64,000 nt of DNA from NCBI GenBank assembly GCA_028274465.1, contig CM051456.1, forward strand, positions 77,982,753 through 78,046,752, in the 5' to 3' direction. The stretch is from Plantago ovata. Its lineage: Eukaryota > Streptophyta > Magnoliopsida > Lamiales > Plantaginaceae. The translations under genes and the position numbers were made by a program. Under the pieces are notes generated by a model. It saw only the letters and a list, made by a program, of their open reading frames with translations, did no database searches and was not told where the DNA came from. This document shows positions 12,241-22,294 of the stretch, in pieces (positions within the stretch are counted from its first letter, which is position 1; each line of letters starts with the position of its first letter).

Positions 12241-12519
12241 GATTCCTTCTCAGATTAGCTTAGATTTATCATGTGTTTTGAACGTTGCTTGCTGAGTTAT
12301 CTCATGCTTTCTTGTAAACTTACATTAAAAGATAACCTTCAGCAATCAATTACTTTTGCTCACTCTTATTCGCTATTCTGATTATGCAATTTACTTATGC
12401 TTTTGTTTGATTATTTTAAGTATTACTGCATTATTCAACTGATTTATTCAACATCAGAAGCTCATAAAGAGTTGTAATTAATTTAGCCATGGATTGCTAA
12501 CATCAACAAGGGTGAAATT
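12241..12519 (+). other. Sirevirus 3' noncoding region with polypurine tract
   Basis: AT-rich noncoding DNA between the ORF stop and the LTR. It ends in a purine-rich tract, 'aacaagggtgaaatt' (12505-12519), directly against the LTR start. The equivalent tracts of the other Sireviruses (14828-14842 and 26536-26550, minus) are more canonical, so this one has decayed. Confidence 0.65.
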
Positions 12520-13250
12520 TGTTAGGAAACTTGTAATTTTGATGAGCAATTAACCATGCTAAATTAAGTAAAGTCCAGTAACTAGTACACTTAAGGTCCA
12601 TAGAAATTTATAATTTTAAAGGACATTGTAAAAGAGGAACGTTTGCTGATGACTTAGTGTAGGTACTAGTTAGGTTCTTATGTTTGCTGATGATGTACGT
12701 TGTTTTTACAAACAATCTATTGAAGACCTAGAACCGCTCATAAAAGATTCGAAGACTGGAGACTTAGAAGAATTCTGAGAAGGTATCTACAAAGGCACAT
12801 GTTATCTCAGAAAGTGAGAAACTCAGCAAATCAGTATGCATAAGTGAAAATCTATATGACATAGTAGGTTGTGTTTGCTGAAACTGAGACTGACCACTTG
12901 CTGATAACATTTTTGACCTACTTGCCGAAGTACTCTGCATTTTGGCTCCAACATTCACATTTGAATTTTCAAGAGCATTAAATGCTACAACATGTTGATT
13001 ACATGAAGACATGAAGACAAAAAAAGCACGCTGCTGATAGTACTGTTCTGGCAAGGGATAGTGACATCTTAAGGTACAAGCCTTAGAATTTGAAATTTAA
13101 ACGTCTACCTTTAGACACTATAAATAGAGGTCCTTAGGCTGAGTAGAAAGGTGTGACAACAACGCGATCAGACTCTCAATTGTGCTTTACAACACTCAAA
13201 TCCTTCTCTACTCTCAATCTGCCTATTGTTCCGTTCCAAGACGTAAGCTT
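12520..13250 (+). mobile_element. Left part of a plus-strand Sirevirus 3' LTR
   Basis: Begins TGTTAGGAAACTTG and runs parallel to the solo LTR at 2241. It stops at 13250 where the minus-strand Sirevirus 13251-36895 is inserted. The remainder resumes at 36896. The duplicated 'agctt' (13246-13250 and 36896-36900) shows that the two parts were once continuous. Confidence 0.9.
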
Positions 13251-14827
13251 TGTTGGTCCCTTTAAACAACAAGAAAAGAGTAGAGGGGGGGGGGGTGAAT
13301 AGTCTTTTCAAACTTTCGTCGTTTAAAAACTTTCTCAGCAAGGACTTATTACTTTTCAGTAATGAGTTTGCTGATACTTAACTTTCTCAGCAAGCGCAAG
13401 TTACTTTTCAGTAACGAGTTTTGCTGATACTTAAAATCAGAGAGCGAAATTCTTTGATACAATAAGTGCTTTTTCAGTAAGTGATAATTTTAGCAAGTGA
13501 ACAGAGTGACTGTGTACAGATAGATATGCTTTGCTGAAAACTAAATGCAGTAAGTAAATTACACAAACACTTTTATAGTGGTATCTGAGAGTGGCGTAAT
13601 CTCTCAACTAATCCACTTTGTCCTTTCTAGGACTGAATCCACTAAGACAAGTTTGAGGTTCCTTACAACACCTATCTAGAGCGATTCAAACAGAAACCAA
13701 AGCACACTTTCTTCGTTTCCAACCTAACTAGAGAACGAAACCTTGTTCTCCACCAAACTTGGGACTTTTAATCAATAACTCTATGCTTGATTAAGTTCCC
13801 CCTGAATTTCACGCTTGAAAGGGTGTATTTTCAGTTAGAGAGGTTTGGGATGAGATAACTTGATTATAACTTATTCAGCTACAACAAATAATCTAAGAAA
13901 CAAAACTTTGAATACTTTGCAGTAAACAAGTTTAATTGTTTCTGGTGTCAAGACTTGTTCTTGTTCGAAAGAAAGAACACTTAACTAATTTCTTAGCCGT
14001 GTATGTTCTACTTCTTCACAAGTAGCTTTTTCAAGCTTTAAGTCTTGGAACGGATCAATGGCAGTAAAGAGTTTTAGTGTTTAAGGGTATGTGAGTTTAA
14101 GCACAAGTGAGAGTTTGATCACGTTGTTGACACGCTTCAACTCTTTGCCGGATGACCTCTATTTATAGTGAATCAAGGGAGCCGTTTGAATTTCAAATTC
14201 TAAGGCTTTTGTTCCTTAAGATGTCACTATCTTGCTTTCTATTTTCAGCAACATCCTTTATTTGTCTTCTAGTCTTCATGTCCTTCGCGTGCATGCTTTG
14301 CATTTAATGTTCATTTGAATGAGATTCAAACATGAACGTTGGAGCGCAAATGCAAGTACTATCAGCAAGGAGGTGACATATGTTATTCAACAAGTGGTCA
14401 GTCTCTATTTCAGCAAGCACAACCTACTCTGTCGTTTAGATTTTCACTTATGCAAGCAGTTGCTGATGTTTCCACTTTCTGAGCAACATGTGCCTTTGTA
14501 GATACCAGTCTTCAGAAATCTTCTAGTCTTCAGTCTTCGAACTCTTCAAGTTTCTGAACGGTTCTAAATGCTTCAATAGTTTGTTTGTGTAAACAAAGTA
14601 CATCATCAGCAAATGCTTCAATAGGTTGTTTTTCTTTTCTGAAAACAAGATACATCATAAGCGGTAAAACTAACCTATCTAGCACCTATTCTAAGTCTTC
14701 AGCAAACGTTCCTCTTTTACAATGTCCTTAAAATTCTAAATTCCTATTGACCTTAAGAGTACTAGTTACTGGACTTTCCTTAATTTAGCATGGTTAATTG
14801 CTCATCAAAATTACAAGTTTCCTAACA
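13251..14827 (-). mobile_element. 3' LTR of the minus-strand Sirevirus
   Basis: 1577 bp, ending CCAACA and starting TGTTAGG on the minus strand. A run of 10 or more G (13285-13296, plus strand) lies near its outer edge. It is followed inward by the polypurine tract at 14828. Short ORFs inside it, for example near 14319, are chance frames also seen in the other LTR copies. Confidence 0.92.
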
Positions 14828-14842
14828 AATTTCCCCCTTTTT
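14828..14842 (-). promoter_or_regulatory. Polypurine tract of the minus-strand Sirevirus
   Basis: On the minus strand 'aaaaagggggaaatt' abuts the 3' LTR. Its sequence and position fit the plus-strand DNA primer tract of LTR retrotransposons. Confidence 0.85.
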
Positions 14843-17800
14843 GATGTTAGCAACCCATTGCTAAATTAGTTGTTACCCTTTTAGAGGTTTCCGATGTTGA
14901 ATAAATCAGTTGATTAATGCAAGCATACTTGAATAATAAAACAGTAAGCATAAGTAGATTGCATAATCAAAACCAATAAGAGTCAAAAGCTTTATTGCTG
15001 ATAGTTATCTTTCAGTAAGTTTACAAGAAAGTTCAGAGATAACTACACAAAATCAGCAAATAAAACTAAACAAAGCTATTACAGGGACTTAAGCTCTTTC
15101 AGCAGAAGATTTTCTCATAATCTCCCTTACACTCTTCTCAGCAAGTGCTGAAAATTCAACACAGTCCTTTGCGTAATCTTCAAGTAGCTTACGGACTTGG
15201 ATCTGAATTATCCTTGCGTTCTTGCAGGCGGTATAATGATGTTTTTCAACATTCATTTCTTTGTAGTGCAACACCCACAAATGCATGCCCCAATTGCTGG
15301 CATGGAGAAGTTGTGTATCTGAAATGCCTTTAGCATGAATCTTCCTTAACCAGAGAAGATCTTCTTCTTGATCCTTAGCAGTGAGATAGAAATACTCATA
15401 AGGAATCAATCCAAGTTTCTTCTTTGACTTCTTGGTTACAGGGTCAGAGTAATAGGCAACATCAATTGGTTTAATCAATTCAGGTTCTTGTTTTACAGTC
15501 TTGCCAATTGAAGTTCTTCTTACCAAGACTTCCAGATTCAGCCATCTCCCAGCTATGTTTCTTGGTAGGGAAGGAGGATCCCTTTCTTTTCTTCTCACCT
15601 TCAAATCAATCCAAGTGTACATTTGATTCAGTACAGCTGTTGGAAAGAAATCATTTACCAATAAATCTTCCAGCTTTAAGATCCAGCAACCATGAACATT
15701 TCTGATCACATTCTGAGTAGTTTCCTCATTGCTGGTCTTTGTGTATTCAATGCCGGAGCCAATGGCAATGCTGACAAGCCTCTTTTCTTCCTGTCTTTGC
15801 CTTCTTCTTCTTGATTTTGCATTTTCTTGATCTCTTGCTGAAGATCTTGAGTCAGAAGATAAATGCTTTGAATGGCCAGACGGAGTTAAGGCTGTTATTG
15901 GTCTAGCTCTTATAGCTTGAGCTATAATCCGATTGTCATCATCATCATCATCATCTTCATTCAGATCTTGATGACTTTCAGTGTGACAGTATTCATGAGT
16001 TTCAGCAGAAGTTTTTCTCTTTTTCGGATTTGCTGAATTCAACTCAGAATCTGCTTCAACTTGTCTTTTGGAACTTTGCTCTCTTTCAGCAAGAAGTTCT
16101 ATTCTTAGTGGCGCTTCAGTAGGGGTTTTCTTTCTTGAAGATTTCTTTTGTTTATCTTCCCCCTTAGACATGGATTGCATCATTGGAGTAATGTGCAGAG
16201 AAAAGAACTCATTGCAATTTTCAGCAAGAGTACTTAGGCTATCGTACTTCATGATAATTGCCTGCTGATCAGAGTTCAGCTTTGACAATTCTTGATTGAT
16301 ACTCACCAAGTTCTCCTCATATCTGCGCTCTGTTGCGACTTTGTCTTCAATGAAAGTTTGAGCCTTTGTTAATGCAGACTTTGCTAGTCTGAGTGCTTGA
16401 CTGACATCTTCTTCATAGCTTTTGTGGTAAAGACTTATGTCTTTCTGAGCTATGGTAAGAGTAGTAGTGCATTTCAGCACAGTAGCCAGTATTTTTCCGA
16501 TGTCAAGCGGACTCTCAGCAAGCAGTGCATCATCTTCTGCTTTGCAGGCTTTGTGGACTTCCATTAGTGCCAAAATTCTTGGAGTAAAATCCTCCACACG
16601 TGGAAACGACACTAAGTTTGGGGTCAAGGAATGAACTTTAAGCTCAGAAGCGAATTGATCATCTCTTGTCAGCAAATGGCTTCTTAAGTCATCTCCTACA
16701 TCATTTTCATAATCAGGAGGAGGAATTTAGACCACGGTTGGTTCACCTTTCTTTGAGTGATCATCCTCATTTGCTGAAAGATCATCTTCGTCATCAGATT
16801 CATCAAGGCCAGCAACCTTGGTTCCTAAATCTGCAGCTTCATTCCTTTTTGGTTGAGTGGTTGCTGATGGCAACGCTTCAGACTCAACAACTGGAGTTTC
16901 ACCAGTAGTGACTTTTAATTGAGTAGTTGCTGAGGGCAACGTTTGAGACTCAATAACTGGAGTTTCACCAGTAGTAGGTGGAAGGGAGGGGACTTCCTTA
17001 GGCTTCACTCCTGAAGATTGAGCAATGTCTAGATTCTGCGTATGCCTTGCATGAATCTGTAGACTATTTTGAAGTGCTCTTTGATAATCTTCATCCATTT
17101 CTTCATCATCATCAAGGTTTGGATCAGTGACCTTGGCATCGAGTAAAGATAACTCGGCATCAGAAAGCTTGCTTTTGCCTAGTTTCAAAGTAGCGCGCTT
17201 TCTGGCGTACTCTTCTTCAGTATCAGCGCCTTGTACAGGTGCTGGAGTACTTGTTTCAGCAGGAGAAGGATTGGATTCTTGTTGCTGACTTGGTGTTTGA
17301 TCAGCTTGCTGATTGTCATGATGTTCAGTCTCAGCAACTGTCAGTTTAAGTCCACCAGCATCAGGACTAGGACCTTGATTGTCATCATCGTCGTCCTTTT
17401 TATCCTTAGAATCTTTTCCTTCATCATCACTGGGATCTGTAGGAATGTTCTCATCTTCTTCTTCTTCATCATCATCCGTCAGTATAACCAACTCAAGATG
17501 CTTGTATAAAGCAACACTCGTAACTTCCTCTTCTTCATTGATTTTGTGGGGATCAGCCACCACGGGTACAAAGGAACCCTTGAGCATCACAGCTTGTTCA
17601 GCTGGACAGGCACTCTTAAATTTGGCCTTCATATTCTCTCTGTTTAGAGCAATCAGATTTGAGCTCATAAGCTGAGAATATGTCATTTCTTTTGGAAGTA
17701 TTGAGTGCACAAACGTCTCGAGTTTCAGCAGAGAAATCCTCATTTTCTCGTTGGATAGATGAAGATGAAGGTCAGGAAAGTCCATCCTTCTGTACCTTTG

Positions 17801-17864
17801 CTAGTTGCTGACAGACTTTCGGATCTTCAGTGATGTGAACCACTTCAATGGTCTCCTTTTGAGC

Positions 17865-17939
17865 CTGAAAAAGAATAAAATTAAGTTCAGGAAAGGTTTG
17901 GATAATAGTTTTAGAGTCCAAAGCTGGAACATGATTTAC
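17865..17939 (-). other. Candidate mini-intron/exitron 3 (host copy)
   Basis: 75 bp, minus strand, donor CAG|GTAAAT and acceptor TTTTTCAG|GC, phase 0 between Gln-Gln and Ala-Gln. Partners in this copy are 18036-18107 (72 bp, TCTAAC branch-like site, acceptor TTTCAG) and 18177-18251 (75 bp, GCTAAT, acceptor TTACAG). All three are multiples of 3 and open here. Confidence 0.5.
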
Positions 17940-18035
17940 CTGCTGAGATTCAGCAAGCTCATGTTGCACACTTGTTTGTGCTGGTACTATTTCCATTCCT
18001 TTAGGAGCTTGAGAAGCATCCTTGACTTGTTCATC

Positions 18036-18107
18036 CTGAAATAATTTTAAGTTAGATACAAGCACTAAGTTTTCAAACTTAGTTGAATTACCAAAAACTT
18101 TATCTAC
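18036..18107 (-). other. Candidate mini-intron/exitron 2 (host copy)
   Basis: 72 bp, donor CAG|GTAGAT, acceptor AAAATTATTTCAG|GATGAA, with TATCTAACTT upstream as a branch-like site. The same position measures 71 bp (29881-29951) and 76 bp (61508-61583) in other copies, which keeps frame only if the segment is removed. Confidence 0.5.
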
Positions 18108-18176
18108 CTGCTGAGCAGGAGGTGTAGATTCTGGTGTAGAGGCTTCAGTAACCTTCTGACTTGTATTTTGAGAAGT

Positions 18177-18251
18177 CTGTAAAGAGATCATTATATTAGC
18201 AAAAGAATGAGTTTCAGATATTGAAGTTTTGCTTATGGTTGAGTTAACTAC
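18177..18251 (-). other. Candidate mini-intron/exitron 1 (host copy)
   Basis: 75 bp, donor CAG|GTAGTT, acceptor ATCTCTTTACAG|ACTTCT, with TTTGCTAATATAAT as a branch-like site. It is AT-rich compared with the flanking Gln/Glu/Pro codons. Confidence 0.5.
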
Positions 18252-19036
18252 CTGCTGAAGAAGGACAGGTGGTGACTCAGTCCTTTCAGCAATGACAGCT
18301 TCTTCAGTATCTGGGACTTTTTCTTCAGCAAACTTCTTTTCTTGCTCTGTTTGAGAAAGCTGTGCGGGTTCAGCAATCTCCCTTGTCTCTGAAATGACAA
18401 GTTGAGCAGAGACATCTTGACCCTTGAGTTCACTGCTTGTCATGAAAACATCTATCGATTTGTTGGAAGTTTCTTCAATCTCCAACTCCATTTGTTGACT
18501 CAGTTCTTTCAGCACCAGCTGAACTTTGTCAATGGATGTTTTCGGTGAACCAAGTCCAGTATTCTCACCATCATGGGATGCGTCGTCGAATAGTGTCTCT
18601 TGTGGTGTTTCATCAATCTCTGGGACTTGAACCATTGCAGTCTCAGCAATTGGTTCTTCAGCAACTTGATGAGTTGCTTGTTCAGCAACCATCTTTTCAG
18701 TATTGGCAGCATCAGCAAGTGTCGCGGTTCTTATATCAGCAACGATATCAATTACTGGTTCCAGAGTCTGATCATCAAGATTATCTACAATGTAGATATC
18801 TGGGACTGAGTCAGGAATTTCATTTCCACTGCCTTGTGGTCTCTTCTCAGCAGATGTATCAACATTGAGTTGATTGTTGAAGGCTTCCGCAAACACTTCA
18901 ACATTGCTGACATAGGTTTCACTAACCACCTCATCAACATCTATTGGAACTTGTGTTTCAGCAACTGCGTGAGAATCATCCGAAAGATCATTGACAACTG
19001 GTACTGACTTGGGGACGGGGTTAGCCGATGACGCTG

Positions 19037-20239
19037 TGATGAACGTGTATTTTACACTTTCATTCGAGTCTTTTTTCACCAATTTAGCTATCCTCTATGT
19101 TAATTTAGCTATATTTTAGTGCATTTTATTAGAATAGTGTCACGTTTCCCTTTAGTTTGTATTTTACAGGTTTTGGATGAAAAACGAGGTTTTCCAGGCA
19201 ATTATATTGAAGAGAACGAAGAATTGGTGTTCCGAAGGTATTTTTGGAGTATCTAGAAGATTCCGGATAGGATTTGAAGTCTAGGGGTCGAGTCTGAAGG
19301 CTAAAAGGACACTAGAAGGCAAAAACCGAGTCCGAAAAGGAAAAGAAATCCAAAAACGCGTCGAAAACGCGTAACCTACCGACTTGAGGTCCCAGGCGAT
19401 TCGCCCGGGATGTGGGACAGTTCGCCCCACACCGGGCGATTCGCCCGGTGTGTGGGGTGACTCGCCCCACACCTGTCGGACCCCTATATATAGTTGCTCA
19501 GTTTTCTCCGTTTTTCATACTTTTTCAGACCTTTTCTCTCACCTTTCTCATTAGTTTTAGGGGAGAATTCTCCAGAGCCTGTTCTGGGAATTCTTAGCTT
19601 AGGAGATACTTTTTCTTATCATTTTGGAGCTTGTGAGATCGCGGTTCTTCGGAGATTGACAACCTTCGGTAACATTGTATCTTGCAATTATTTTCTATTC
19701 ATATTTATTTATCTTTCAACATGTTTTCATTCAATCTTTCTATGATTTCTGTTGATTGCATGCCATCTATGAGTAGCTAAATTTATCGTTCGTGATAGTA
19801 TGTGATTTCTTAGCGGAGGGTTAATAATTATGCTGATGGCGGTAAAGCGAATCAGACTTTGAGTTATTGCTTTATTTCTTTAATCTATCTAAGCCTATAT
19901 CTTCGTAGTGTTGAATAATAACGGAACACATTGGACAATTCATTGATCAAAGATCTCTATGCAAAACGATTGGGTACTTCATGCATGATTATTAACCTGC
20001 TATGCTTTGAATGATCATACTATCACTAACTTGCATTATCTGATAAGAAAAACCTTTGCTAAGTCGTTTGTTGATTTTATATTTTAAGTTAGATTAGATA
20101 AAGCTAGTTATAGTCCTTAGAGATCGATACTCGAGGTTAGTTTACTGCTACACTACGGTTTTCGTTGTAGTTGTGAATTGCCTTTGGCTAAATACAAATT
20201 TATTTGATTAATTAGAATCTGACAAATTCCGGTTCATCA
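19037..20239 (+). mobile_element. Solo Athila-type LTR, TSD cgctg
   Basis: 1203 bp starting TGATGAACG and ending GGTTCATCA, flanked by cgctg at 19032-19036 and 20240-20244. Uninterrupted sequence at the same site in the nested copy (about 30910-30925) confirms the empty site. It carries a palindrome cluster (19390-19473), a TATA box (19483-19493) and the usual transcribed part. It inserted in the Sirevirus extra ORF in opposite orientation. Confidence 0.95.
19390..19473 (+). repeat. GC-rich palindrome cluster upstream of LTR TATA box
   Basis: Four palindromes in 84 bp: cccaggcgattcgcccggg, gtgggacagttcgccccac, accgggcgattcgcccggt, and gtgtgggg...ccccacac. They end 10 bp before the TATA box at 19483. 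The GCGATTCGC core matches the GCG-NNN-CGC form found in other Athila elements here. Confidence 0.8.
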
Positions 20240-20244
20240 CGCTG

Positions 20245-21490
20245 CAGTCTGAGTGTCATCATCAGCTTTTCTCTTTTTCTTCTTGGATTTCTCCAGTTGC
20301 TTATCAGCAGTAGCGTCAGTAGTTGCATTTTCAGCAACGGCTGTTGTACACTTATCATGATCACCATCTACAGCAGTTTCATCAACAAATTTTTCAGTTG
20401 TTGGAACATTTTCTTGCTGAGTAGTGGCGACAACATCTGCAGCTGTTGTATACGTTTCTTGCTGACTTGTGCTGACAACATTTGCAGCTGTTGTCTTCTT
20501 TGATTTTTCGAGTTTCTTGTCAGCAAGCTTAGGTGCATTTTGCTCGTAGAAGGCTCTTCCCACATTGCATACTGATTTCTTAATCGGCAATGGGTTTCTC
20601 AGCTGAATCCTGAAGTGTTCAAGGATATAGCATATTTTCAGTCCATACATGACTGGGAAGGTAGGTGAGACCTTGTTGTCTTCAACCTTAACCTTGAATT
20701 TAGTAACACAATCAACAAGTCTGTTGAAAATGTACTTTGCCCAATTGAGATCTGTTTTATTCTCATATATGCATCAGCAGCGGCCACCTTCTCAAGCCTA
20801 CTTGGTCTATTCCTCCGACTTGGGAGTCTAAGACTTTGATTAGTAGCAGAGCTACTAGACCAAGTGAATGGCAGAGATGCTTCCTCTTAACGTGCTTTGT
20901 CCACGTCACGGGAGAAATCTCTCCTTTCTTCATTTTCTCATTTATGAAATCACTGTAGAAGGCTTCTATCTCTTCGTCAGTGGTAGCAATGTCATCTTCA
21001 GTTCCAGTGGTCGGAATATGAAAGATGTCTGCTAAATCAGTCCATTTCAGGACGATTTGCACATTCTGAACTGTGGTGAAGATCACTTTTTCAGCGACTC
21101 CTTGACCATCAGTTAGGGTTTGGATTTCTGCATTATTGTAGAACTTCATTGTATCTAATATACTCACTTTCTTAGGGCGAGCTGTTATAAAGTGAGTGAG
21201 GCCTTGCTGTTTAATCAGGTCAAGCGCCTCCTCATTGTCACCGTCAAGTTCTTGTTCATAGAAGTATCGGATACACTTCTCTTTGGCAAAGCCACCCCCA
21301 TTGCATCATCATCTCACACTTTGCAGTGTCTAGATATGCAGGTGGCATGGGTTTCTCGGTTATTCTATTGTTTTTCAACACAATTTTCGCTGTGTTAGTC
21401 ACCGGAGCAGTGCTTTTTCCAGCACTGTCAACCTTAGATGACTTTGAAGTCTTAGAGGACTGTGTCTCTTTGGTGCCATTTCTTTTATAG
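20245..21490 (-). pseudogene. Sirevirus extra ('env-like') ORF, N-terminal part
   Basis: From about 21480 the minus strand encodes a Ser/Lys/Thr-rich start (QSSKTSKSSKVDSAGKS). After one frameshift near 21275 it reads CIRYFYEQELDGDNEEALDL and, at 21167-20763, a folded-looking segment (MKFYNNAEIQTLTDGQGVAEK). A shift near 20765 leads into NWAKYIFNRLVDCVTKFKVK and then the 20650-20237 frame with Lys/Ala/Thr-rich repeats (TTAADVVATTQQ). The solo LTR cuts the frame at 20244. No signal peptide or membrane segment is seen. I do not recognise a named family. Confidence 0.75.
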
Positions 21491-21990
21491 GTGAGAAATG
21501 TGTACGAAAAAGATTACTTTTCTTTTTGACCGGAGGTATAGTAGATTCAGGCTAAAATTTGCAGAGAAAGGAAATGTGTGTTAAAGAATTTTGTCTTTCT
21601 CTAACTCCTTGTTTATATAGTGTCTCTGATGTGCAAGAAGCTCAATCGATTTGAGTTCTCAGCAAGGGTAAATCAGAGATTCAACAGCGTTAGTGGAGCC
21701 TTTGCATTAAATGCGTAGTGGCCCACTAACAAACACCGTTAGAGCACTCTTTCTCTTTGCAATATTAACTGTTAGATCAAAAACGCCTTTAAATCAATGG
21801 CCACGATTGTAATTCATGTCATGATTATTAGCGAGTTTATCTGTGCCCGATTAACGTCACAAATTGATTTTACCTAGATTTATGGGATTTGATTGCTTGC
21901 TGAAGTAAACAAAAATCTTTTCAGCGAGTTTGTGTAACCAGCCTTGTTACTTGCTGAAAGTTCCCCCTTAATCAGATATCTCTAATTTCT
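21491..21990 (-). other. Noncoding spacer between pol and extra ORF
   Basis: About 500 bp without a supported ORF. On the minus strand it contains a PPT-like purine stretch (taagggggaactttcag, about 21955-21971) just after the short-repeat array. It may act as leader for the extra ORF. Confidence 0.5.
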
Positions 21991-22294
21991 TCAAGTTAAA
22001 AAGATATTTCTGAGTTCCTGTATCAGCAAATTCTTTTTATCTTGAGATATCTTTAGGTAAAATCTGAGAAGTGAGTTTGCTCTTTTCTGAGTTCCCGTCT
22101 CAAGATTTTCCCTTGATACTTGAATACCAGTTTCAGTATCTTTGATTGTCTGAATGCCCGTTTCAACAATCTTTTTTAAGGTTTTTCTCTTACTGAGTGC
22201 CCGTCTCAGCAAGTGATCAAGTTTCCTAACAAATACCCGTTTTGAAGGAATTACTTGTTGAATGCCTGTTTCAGCAATCTGCCAATTGTATTCC
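21991..22294 (-). repeat. Short-repeat array (GARACGGGNAYTCAG) after pol
   Basis: At least six degenerate copies of a 15-nt motif, minus strand (for example gaaacgggcattcag, gagacgggcactcag, gagacgggaactcag), spaced roughly 20-50 nt. They create repeated ETGIQ/ETGTQ peptides in one open frame of 106 codons, but the constrained unit looks like DNA or RNA. The array lies immediately after the pol stop. Confidence 0.7.

Larger units (their letters stand above)
15089..19036 (-). pseudogene. Sirevirus extra ('env-like') ORF, middle and C-terminal parts
   Basis: Continues the ORF interrupted by the solo LTR at 19037. From the N-terminal side: a Q/E/V-rich acidic region with three GT...AG segments (18177-18251, 18036-18107, 17865-17939); a domain starting RRMDFPDLHLHLSNEK (17785); a D/E run (about 17380-17480); two GETPV repeat units (about 16870-16975); a stop TAA at 16727-16729 (Glu in the other copies); a coiled-coil region with a PKKRK motif (about 16010-16030); an Arg-rich stretch; and a conserved C-terminal domain ending near 15089. 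An 80-bp deletion near 17815 and a TAG for Trp also damage it. Function unknown; it looks like an acidic, possibly nuclear, protein. Confidence 0.85.

Noticed and set aside
14319..14501. 60-codon ORF, also present at 36387-36569
   Set aside because: It lies in the LTR and is present in two LTRs because they are copies of each other. No start context or domain.
15145..18868. Multiple plus-strand ORFs (Ser-rich and Gln/Leu-rich) opposite the Sirevirus extra ORF
   Set aside because: They mirror the acidic and Gln-rich codons of the real minus-strand frame; none has independent support.
21991..22294. CRISPR-like reading of the short-repeat array
   Set aside because: Units are degenerate, spacers are irregular, the context is a plant retrotransposon, and no cas gene is near.
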